Assembly: GCA_905182985.1 (NCBI GenBank)
Contig: CAJJDN010000155.1
Location: 140,413 to 204,412, forward strand
Length of the DNA stretch: 64,000 nt
Reading direction: 5' to 3'
From: Paramecium sonneborni
Lineage: Eukaryota; Ciliophora; Oligohymenophorea; Peniculida; Parameciidae
Of the stretch, positions 54,536-64,000 are shown one piece after another. Position 1 is the first letter of the stretch. Every line of letters begins with the position of its first letter. The position numbers and the translations under genes were made by a program. The notes beneath the pieces were generated by a model. It searched no databases. It saw only the letters and a list, made by a program, of their open reading frames with translations, and had not been told where the DNA came from.

Positions 54536-57500
54536 TCATAGCAATTATTAATAAGTAGAAACTAGTAGTCTGTTTTTAAAACTCTGATATATTCTTTTCC
54601 CTAATTCTTAATGTAATCCTAAATTTAATAAACTTATTGCGCTAGGAATACATTACTATATATCCTTTAGAGAATATTTTATTGTAACATTCTTACAATT
54701 TTTCATACTCTCAAAATATAAATGAAACTTTCTTCGTTTCTCTTAATAAAAAATAGAAACATATATCTGTGTTGGTCTCATTGTAAATATCATTCTCTTC
54801 AATAAAACATATTAATATTGCTAATATTATAATTTAAGAATTATACTTTAAATGCAGCATATTATTTATAATTAGCATTAACCTTTATTAATTATGGACA
54901 TTTATCATCTCCCATAACATCTTAAATAATGAATGTACTTGGATTCAATTTCAATTGCTTTTTCAATTTGTTCAACATGTACACTGAACATTTCTAAATA
55001 TCTGATTGTATGAATTCATATTAATCTGCAAAACAATCTTTCAGCTTCAGATTCTATAGATTTCTTCTTTCATCATTATAATAACTATATAAGACTTTAC
55101 GTAACATTAATTTAAAGTTAACAATCTTTAATTCTTCAAATAATGTGATTCTTTGATAGAGTTAAAAGTTTTAGCTCTCATTCAATCTAATTGGAACACA
55201 ACCTTTGAACATGTCCAATGGTTTTCGACCATTTTCAACAAATACTTCAAATAAGGCATTAACTTCATTACCCAAATACACTACTTGAGTATAGAGATTT
55301 TCTCTCAAAACTCCTTAAAATGAATCAAGATTAAAAATGAAATGATTTTAAGAATTCTTAGTAATTGTTATTTTATTCATTAGAGTTTCCCATATCTTTA
55401 TTTCAAAAGTTGATATCATATCCAGATTGTTTTTTCTTACAAGTATTTAATTAAAAAATAAATCTTTATCACTTTAATAGTAATTTTCCATGCTTCCTTA
55501 ATTTGAAATTCGTGGACTATGTTTAAAAAATAGACTTTTATCTGTACGAGCAATATTTTACTAAGTAGGCAATAATAATCGATTAGGATTTAAATTACCT
55601 AAAGAATTTTAAACACTATATTATTTAGCAATCTATTTTTTCAAAAAAATCGGTGGTTATGTAGAAGATCTTACATTCTATCTACTTTAATCACTAAATG
55701 ATTCAAGTAATTTAGGGGTTTCATCATTTGGCCTTTCAAGTAATTCATCTTCATTATTAATAGATACTTTGCTCTCTGTTAATTTTTATAATTCCAATTA
55801 TGGAATTGCTCTTGCTTAACTTCTCATTTCACTATAAAAATCTTCAAATTCTTCTGGATGATTTACAGCCATCTAATATATCTTACTTATTTCAGAAAAT
55901 TTCCATCTATTAATATAAAACTAATCTATGGTTTCTTTTGTAACCAAACATGATGGAAAAATAGATTCTAAAAACTCAGGACTCATTTATTGAAAGTCAC
56001 TCTATTAGATATAACAACTAAAATTTCTACAAGTTTATGGAATATACAATCCTATTTAAAATTTATTTATTGACAGATATGAGACAGTAATTATTACATA
56101 CATGGAATTTACTACTTTTGTGGTTTTATATATAAACTTTTATCCTCTAAATACTGCTGTTAACATAGAAGTATTCTTTAAAATTCTACTGGCCTCTTCA
56201 GGTAATTATAAATTATCTATTTAGACATCCATGATTTGAGTTTAAGATTTCTTTCGAAATCCATTATCATTTAATAAAATAGATAATTTGGGTTGGGATA
56301 TTCTAACACTTTATTGTTCTTCTAATATGTTACTTCCATATGTAACTTCAGTAAATGTATTATGAAGATCATATTTTGATTGATTAATGATATACGATAA
56401 TGGTATTTTAACTCCATGATAAGTGTTGGTTCTGTAACAAACTAAATAGGCAGTTAAAATTTTGAGAATATCATGTAAAATCTTATCATTAAAACAATTA
56501 TTGAATGCAACTTTTGGACAGATGCTTTAGATATCTGCAAGATCTAAGACTAATTTGAATATTTTGGTTCTACTTTCTTATGGAGTTATTTAAAAATAAA
56601 AGTAGGTATGTTCTCCATTTTCTTGATCGAAATAAAATTTATTGAATTAGTACACTTCACATTCAACAAAGACTTTACCAATATTACTGACTCTACTCTG
56701 GGCATTAAAAGTTTTCCTAAGGAAATAAGTATTCATAAAATATCTCAAACGACTTGATGAAATTAAAGTTAATTTCAATTGCTATTTAAAATAATAAAAA
56801 AGAATAGTTTGTTTCAATAGTCTTTGATTTTCATTGCTTATAAATTACAACGGATCAGAAATGTACATTAATAAAAACTGATCTAAAGCACTATATTTAT
56901 CTCTATTTCTCTCTTCTAAAGTAATCTATTATCTTTTGAATTGTAATGCTTTACCTATTAATCTACGTTAAATTTTCGATTGTGATCTAATTTGATGACC
57001 TATTAACTAAGTTTTATTGAAGATATGTAATATTTTCTCAAGATCTTGTAATTAATTTATTGTTCTATAGTATGTTAATCTTTAGTTAGGATAATATAAT
57101 CTAATTTTAATTTGTAATTTTTTTTATCCTATGAGTTCATGCATATTCTTTTTCAAAACTATCAAATCTTATTTGGCCTACTGATCACTTAAATATAATA
57201 ATTTAGTGTCAAAGATTTTTGTTTCTTTGAAACACACTTCAACCCTAAAATAGTAGTTTTTATCTTTAAAATAGAATTTATTTTTCATAATATTGAATTT
57301 ACTTCTATAGTTTTTAAATGATTTTTCTTCTAATACACTTTCATCGTAACTGTCATGTTTAGAGTCTGCTAAAATAGATTATTAAAAACATTCATCATTA
57401 TCTATTTAAGATCCTTTTTAATCAAGGGCTAATGAGGCCATTCTTTCTGAATAAATTAAGCTATTAATATTAGTCAAAGGTAATAATTGATCAGCTTATA

Positions 57501-60500
57501 ATTGTTCATAAACTTCGTTTCTTATTTAAATATCATAATGATTAATCCTTTTAACATATCTATCTAACAAAATCAGTGTATGTCTAAAATTGTATGAGAG
57601 TAATTCTTCTATAAATGATAATTTAAGTATTTTATCTTCTTACATTAAAATATTAATAATTTCTAATTTTTTTTTTGTATCTGGTAATCTCATTCCAAAA
57701 TCAATATTAATTTATTTTTTTACAGAATTTCCATCTTAATTATTAATAACTAAATAGCTTTTAGAATCCTGTAATAGAATAAATGAGGTAAATAGAGTAT
57801 TATTTTCCTTTAAAATTAGATTAAGTGCAACATAGTTATCTGGATATTCATTAATGAATTATTCAGATTCTGGTTATATAACAATGCCTTATGGTGGGAA
57901 ATAAGGTTCCAAGTTCATTTGTGTATTAAATTTAATTATAGGACCTTCTTTTGGTTAATAATCTTGATAATCATCTAAATTAGCTAATTAGAATTCTGGG
58001 AAATATTCTCGGACTAATAAAATTTCTGAATGAGATCTATCTTTATATTCTTACAATTCTTCTAAACTTTTTTTAGATTATGGTGGTTCATAAGCTTCTT
58101 TATGTTTTTTAGCAAATTCAGAGAATTGACTACCAATTTTAGGAATAAGACTATTTCTAATAATTGCTTATGATGAAACAATAGGTTCAAATCTTGGACT
58201 TATCATTGTATTTCTGTTATGAATAGCTGTATATTATTTTTTAGGTTTTCTTTAAGGTGGTTAATTAACTTATTCTCTTTCAGAACTATTATCAAATGAT
58301 TTGAGATTAATAGAAGGGCATTTTTTATGAGATTGTATAGCATTTTAATGAGAATATTCAGATTTATTATCATCAGATTCTTGAATTTCAATGCTTTATT
58401 CATGAATAAATTCTTCAGTATAAATTTAATTTCTTCTCTATGTAGATAAAGTTATAGTTGCTTATTCTTAATGTGGATATTAATGTTATATTAATTTGAT
58501 GGGTTCATTTTTAAATTGTTTTAATACCATAATTCTTTTTCTTTCTTTTTAGATCTTCTTATTTCTGTAACATTTAGTATTATCAATAATTTAATCAAGT
58601 AATTTTTTATTGATAGCATCTTTCATTGAAACTAATTTATAACCAACAATTGATCTTATCAAATAATAATGATTTTTAAGTGCATATATTAATTTACCTA
58701 TAAGTTATTAAGCAAATTCAGCTTTTAAGAATACTATAGTATTGCATTTGTTTGGCTCATATAGATTTTACTATTTACAATATATACTTAAAAGACCATT
58801 GAAATTTTCTAAACGATCTTTACAAAACCATCTTTAATATTCATCAAGATAACTAATAAAATTATTAATTTTAAAATTGAGATTGTATTATTAATTGTCA
58901 TTTTATAGAGAGAAGAAGACAATGAGTTACAATGCAATAATGGCTTTTTAATCAGTGAAAATGTTCATTATATGTTAAAGTTAATGTTCTTAATTAATTA
59001 AAGATATAAAGTACTTATGGGAGATGGAGTGTTGAAAACATAATTTTATTCATCTTCTTCTGTTTAACTATTTGTCTATGAAACATCACTAAAAGCACAA
59101 ATGGAGATATTTGATAATTTCCATATTTTGATCTGATCATCAAAGAATAATTTACCCAAGAAATATAATTCTTATTCTGGAAGATTATAGAAATCATTAA
59201 TAATTGAAACTAACTAAAATAAATATAATTAATAAATATTACAGTTTTAGCTTTGTTTGTACTAATTTATTCAGCTTCATTGTTTTTTATTTCTCGAACA
59301 ATCTGATCAAATCTACCTCCTTTACGAATAGAATTTTTAAGTTCTTTAACTGAAACTTTCATAGTACTAGTAATTCTGGTGTTAGTTTAAGTAGTATCTA
59401 TTTTATCAGTACAAATAGTTTAAGTCTATGGTTTTGAAATAGATAAAGGAGTATATTCAATATTATGAATGGTAGTAACTTTTTTAATATTACATTTATA
59501 TTTTCTAAAATATTACTAAATAATATTTGCTGCTACATTGAGTTATTCAATAGTATATTTATTTAATAATTCATTATAGAGAGTATCACTTTATTCTGTA
59601 TTTTCAGTTTAAACATGTGATAAATGAGGAATCATAGTTTATTATTGAGGAGATTATTATTATTATGCCAATACTGATTCAGTAGTAGGTACTCTAATCT
59701 CATCTAATTGTTATTATTGCATATTCAAATCTTAAACTGTTTACATTTTGGTTAATTTTTATTCACTTTATTGAGTATCAGATTTATTATGCATCATTTG
59801 TGTACCTTATTTATTCAACATTCTAGGTATAAGTCTGTTAGATTTAATTTTTTTTTTATTTGCAATAATTTATTCAGTAGTTTCTCCTTATTTACTGGTT
59901 TTCTTTCTTAATTAGATATGTTCTGATTTAAATTAAGGTCTGGCTAACATCATTTCATCTATGGGTTCTGTTTTAAGTTATGTTTCTTATAATTAAATTC
60001 TAAATTAAATATATATTATAGATACTTCAATTTATCCATATAATTATCCATTAATTAACTATTTCTCTATGAATGCATTGCCAAAGATAATCTTGGAGAG
60101 AATAATTTATCTTAAGAAAGAAGTGATTAATTCATATAAGTGGATGCTCCTCTTGATGAGGATTTCTAATGTTAGTGTTTGATTTAAAACACTTTTTCTT
60201 ATTATTATTAATAATCTTCTATTTGTTATTGATTTGAAATGGTCTTTAACTTTTCTTCATATTCATATCTAACTTTCTTTACATATTCTGGCATCTAATA
60301 TTTGGTAGAATGAGATGACAATTATCTTACTATTGATTAGTATGATTTAACTTGTTTCTACATGTGATGCTATCAATATTAAATCTATTAATTGTACATC
60401 AAAATTCTTATTAGGTTTTAATGGAGCTACTTTCCGTAACAATTCTTATCCAACATCTTTTTATAGATCTGCTTTAAATTATTAAAAATCCACTTTCTCT

Positions 60501-61317
60501 TAACCCATAATCATCTCAAATTCCATCTTCTAACTTAATTTTTCATATTTGTCTCTTGCTTTCATAGTAGTAGGTGCATCTGATCCAAATATTAATTCCT
60601 AAATTTACCATGCCTTATATAAATTTCGTAATGATTCTCTCTCAAATCCTACTTTAAATTATGATTTCCCTATATAATAAAATGCTCTTGCTAACATCAT
60701 AAACCATTTCCTATATTCTTAATGAAACTCCTCTTTTGTTAATGTCCTTAAAGAATCAAATGTGATTCCCAATCTTTACAATATGTCCACCAATTTATTA
60801 CATTAATCTAACATATCATCTTTACGATGCATCATTCTACATACTTCACTTCCATGAAATAGTAGTTATGCATATAATTTTAATATTTACTTATCCTCCT
60901 CACTTATATTCACTCTTTTTGAGTAAGCAAATTTATCCATAAATGGTAATACATCTCTTAAATTCATCCAAGCTTTCTAATATTATCCTTATTACTCATA
61001 CAATTATGAAATCTACAATATTGCGTGACCCCTAGATTTCACAAAAGTATTTGTATAAAATATTCCACTTGTAATTGATATCGGAGTAGTTATCTATATA
61101 TTCCTAAACTATTCTATACCTCTTTTGCTCTATTAAAAAACATTTCTGCTTAAGTATTATTTCCCTATTTCAAAAGAATTCTTCCATCCTTTATCAATGT
61201 ATTTGCAAAATCTACTGCTGCATTCACTACAAGTGGAGACTCCCATCCATTCTAAGACAACGTCTACATATAAAACCTTTCCAATCTCTACAAATTTAAT
61301 AGTTATCCCTATTACAT
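54536..61317 (-). CDS. Very large TPR-containing protein, unrecognised
   Basis: About 2206 residues if it starts at the first in-frame ATG (61315-61317); the true N-terminus may lie further up, where the frame stays open to about 61500. Introns: 61081-61141 region (26 nt, about 61093-61118), about 60368-60395 (28), 60000-60025 (26), 59214-59242 (29), 58989-59014 (26) and 54821-54846 (26 nt). The first 350 residues are TPR-like helices (GRILLKQGNNTQAEMFFNRA; LQISQLYEQQGQYQKAWMN; FYYIGKSQFKVGFERESL). Then come low-complexity basic stretches, a possible IQ-like YFRKYKCNIKK, and about 1200 residues of mixed fold with no known domain. No TGA separates the TPR part from the rest, so it is one gene. 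Its stop is 22 bp from the TTLL start. Confidence 0.78.
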
Positions 61318-62038
61318 ATATATATATTTATATTAGTCATTATCATAAGAAATTTCATAATTATATATTAACTCAATTTTATTATTATCAACAACAATAC
61401 TTTTATTCTTACTAATTGTATCCCTCACTCCATCCTTTCTTTTATTTACATCTAATTTATTTATTATTTATTACTTCCTCTCCTAAAATTTATATATATC
61501 TTTTATTAAATTTCATTCAATTCATTCAAATTTTATTTTATTTTTTTTATCAACCTAAAATTAATTATTAAAAGCCCCAATTAGACATAAAAATTATAAA
61601 TTTCTTATTATTTATCAATACTTTAAAATAAATCATTTAATAAAATATCACATTATAATTTCTTTACTTCCATTCTAAATAATTTACCTTACATTATGAA
61701 TTTCTATTTTATTAATTTAATTAATTTCTTTTTTTTTCCCTCATAATGATAACCTTTTGATATTATTTCTTTTCTCCTTAAATCTCTCTCATAAAATTTG
61801 AAGATTAAAAATAATTCCTCCTTATAGTATAAATTCGAACACATATGATTTAAAAGTTCTTGTATAAATAAATTTTTATTTTGAACAGATATTATAAAAG
61901 TATGAAAGTATGAGACTGTGTATAATATTCTAAGAAATGGTTAAATTTGAATATTAAATTTTAAGAAATAATGATTTAAAAATAATAGAACATAATAAAC
62001 ATTTCCTTTTTTTAAACAATAAATTATTTTTTCATATG
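61318..62038. other. Region with unresolved 5' end of the TPR gene and intergenic sequence
   Basis: 61318-61500 stays open in the TPR gene's frame (residues such as VRDTISKNKSIVVDNN) and may hold its first exon. The rest, to 62038, is AT-rich with no gene seen. Confidence 0.4.
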
Positions 62039-64000
62039 TCACTACAAATCTATTCTTAATTGACTAATCTTCTTAATTTCATTTGATGATAATTCAGAGA
62101 TTGCACTACTACTTAGAAATTCTTCCATCTCCTTAAATGATTCCAAAAGTAAGGTGCTACAGATTAATTGTAATCTGGTGAATGCTTACTTATTATTTGG
62201 GTTAGTCATCCTATAAATAAATAATAAATTTTAACATTATTAAATAATTGATACTTGTTCTGACTTCCTTCTCTAGGATTACAGCTCCTGTTTGATGGAA
62301 TTTCTTATTCATTATAATTTATTCTAATTATTTTGAAATACAATGACATAAATGTAATGTCATTTAATCATAATTTTCTTACGTAAATTAAGTCTTCCAT
62401 TAATTTAAACCTTTAAAAGCATTTTTCATTTAATTTGAGAAATACTTTTAATACTCTCTTTCTTACTCTAACATTACAACATCTTTCTAATCAAAATGTA
62501 GTTATTTAATTTCTTCAAATACTTCTTTAACTGTATTTCTCAAATTTTCTGCCAATACTTTTAATTTCTCTTCCATTAATTTCTAAAACTTTTTTGTATT
62601 AACTTCAATCATTTCCTCTACAGCACCAACTATCATTTAAGATTATGGACCTTTAGGTAATTCACTATAGATTTAAGATTTAAGTGTTTTTAAATACATA
62701 GGAATATTGCTTAAAATATTGAACAATAGAATTATGAATGAATTATTTACTGTCTACTCTTATGCTATACCTATGGCTGATGATGAAAAGTATTCTTTCT
62801 TTAAATATCGATGAAATAATTGTAGTGTAATTTGATGTAAATCATCAGATATAACTTAGAATCCAATAAAATTTATTAAAGCACTTGCAATAATTTAATT
62901 TTCAGTTGAAATTGCTCTCTAAATTTATTATTTTATCAAATAGAATATTTCTTCTAACCATTCATGATACCCATGACTTAAAAGTACATTTTAACACTCT
63001 AATAATTTTGTAAATTTTGCCTTATCAAAATTCCATAAATCCTTAAGAGGTTCTGATTTCTATACAAAAAAGACAATTTATTATTGAAGTTCAATTTAAG
63101 AGAACTCAAGATATTTACCTAAGTATTCTGTAATGATTTCTCCAATGGCTAAATTTGTGATGTCCTTTTCTAATTCTGCTGTTTATTTAAGATGCTATAG
63201 AAATCCCTAATATTCACTAGATATAGCAGAAATCTCATCACAATAGTAAGAAACCTTCTCTAATTATTTCTAATCCAAATTAATCTTTTTAGAGATAGAC
63301 TACAATAATTAATTTTCATAACTCTACACAGCTTTTGCATTCTTAACCATTTTTTCAATTTCGAAAAAAGTATTTAATTGTTTTAAAACACCTAATAGGT
63401 AAGGATGTGAAACTTTTGATACAAGATAATCAATCAATTCTAAAACACCTTCTACTCCATAATATTGTTGAACATTCTTAGAGAATTTCTCTGGCTTTAT
63501 TAATTCTAAAATGCCAACAAAGTAATTCAAAAATGGATAATGATACTTATTATTGATATCTGAAAATGATAAAGGCAAATTTTGTTATTCATTTTATTCT
63601 AAGAGTCTAAGATCTTTAAGCAATTCTTCTCCATAAATATTTTTAACTTTATCCAAAGATTATTCTAAATGTAACACTCTTGCCAAACCTGAACATAAAT
63701 TAATTTTTTCAAGTTCATTATTTTTGACTGCTAATTCAAATTATTATTTTTGAAATGGTATCAATTAATTCATGATAATATTTTCAACGAATTGATAATC
63801 TGCTTGACAAAATTCTTTCAATAAATTTGGAAGTATTTCATAATAGACTTGACCAAATTTAATACAAGAAGCAATATCCTATTATTCAATAGCAATTGGT
63901 AATTGATTCTTGATTCTACTCAATTCTAGAAAACAATTTAATGTATTAAGTAACAATTCAACATTTTTCTTTTGATTTCTTGCCATACTTGAAATTCTTA
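62039..64000 (-). CDS. COG4: Conserved oligomeric Golgi complex subunit 4 (COG4)-like, 5' part beyond window
   Basis: Partial: the frame is open to the right edge, so the N-terminus is missing. One 25-nt intron at 62211-62235. Features match COG4: a long helical domain with ELSRIKNQLPIAIEQQD, FVENIIMNQLIPFQKQQ, YYGVEGVLELIDYLVSKV, and the C-terminal LHLCHCISKQLEQIIMNKKF, GAVILEKEVRTSINYL, and a final EIKKISQLRIDL like the LALRIDF end of other COG4 proteins. COG4 belongs to lobe A of the COG tether, which handles retrograde vesicle traffic within the Golgi and binds SNAREs. About 645 codons are present here. Name rests on remembered family pattern; a profile search would confirm. Confidence 0.78.

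Noticed and set aside
60049..60051. Separate gene start (MDNYMDKLK) for the large protein
   Set aside because: The upstream TPR frame runs into this ATG with no TGA and the combined gene is in frame throughout, so one gene is simpler.

Overview
The window reads as ciliate macronuclear DNA, most likely Paramecium (P. tetraurelia type). It is very AT-rich. Long reading frames only make sense if TAA and TAG code for glutamine and TGA is the sole stop. Genes are packed tightly and are cut by very small introns: I resolved 57, all 20-35 nt, of the form GT(A/T)...AG. Removing them gives a whole number of codons in every intron-containing gene where I resolved both ends. Standard-code ORF calls are therefore mostly shadows or fragments here. 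I saw no telomeric repeats, tRNA, rRNA, CRISPR array or transposon.

Layout. 1-8 kb: two coiled-coil proteins (the first with a starch-binding-like N-terminus) and an AGC protein kinase. 8-11.3 kb: a TPR/ARM-type protein interrupted by an exact 1276-bp duplication around a single N, which I read as an unmerged contig overlap. 11.4-13 kb: a calmodulin-like protein and ribosomal proteins eL21 and eS26. 13-14.1 kb: a degenerate or unresolved gene. 14.2-16.6 kb: a membrane-bound hybrid histidine kinase. 17.4-20.7 kb: a small membrane protein, a Q-rich protein and a secreted protein. 21.2-27.3 kb: an intronless 2026-residue cysteine-rich surface antigen. 27.8-31.1 kb: a TraB-like protein divergent from a second AGC kinase, with start codons 5 bp apart. 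31.1-40.1 kb: a 2960-residue receptor-like protein (secreted N-terminus, Cys-rich repeats, repetitive beta-helix-like region, multi-pass membrane C-terminus). 40.6-42.2 kb: a calcium-dependent protein kinase. 42.2-46.4 kb: three unrecognised proteins. 46.4-47.3 kb: a small, divergent kinesin motor. 48.4-49.6 kb: a tiny ORF and an NPC1 N-terminal-domain protein with one membrane segment. 50-52.6 kb: an IQ-motif protein. 52.7-54.5 kb: a tubulin tyrosine ligase-like enzyme with a polyglutamine tract. 54.5-61.3 kb: a TPR protein of about 2200 residues. 62-64 kb: a COG4-like Golgi tethering subunit running off the right edge.

Themes. Several genes fit ciliate cell biology: calcium signalling (calmodulin-like protein, CDPK), tubulin modification, motors, Golgi tethering, a GPI-type surface antigen and two-component signalling. 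I found no operon-like functional cluster; neighbours look independent. Strongest points to check are the assembly duplication, the two AGC kinases that share an N-terminal layout, the degenerate kinesin, the minimal NPC1-type protein, and a CDPK with DWG in place of DFG.
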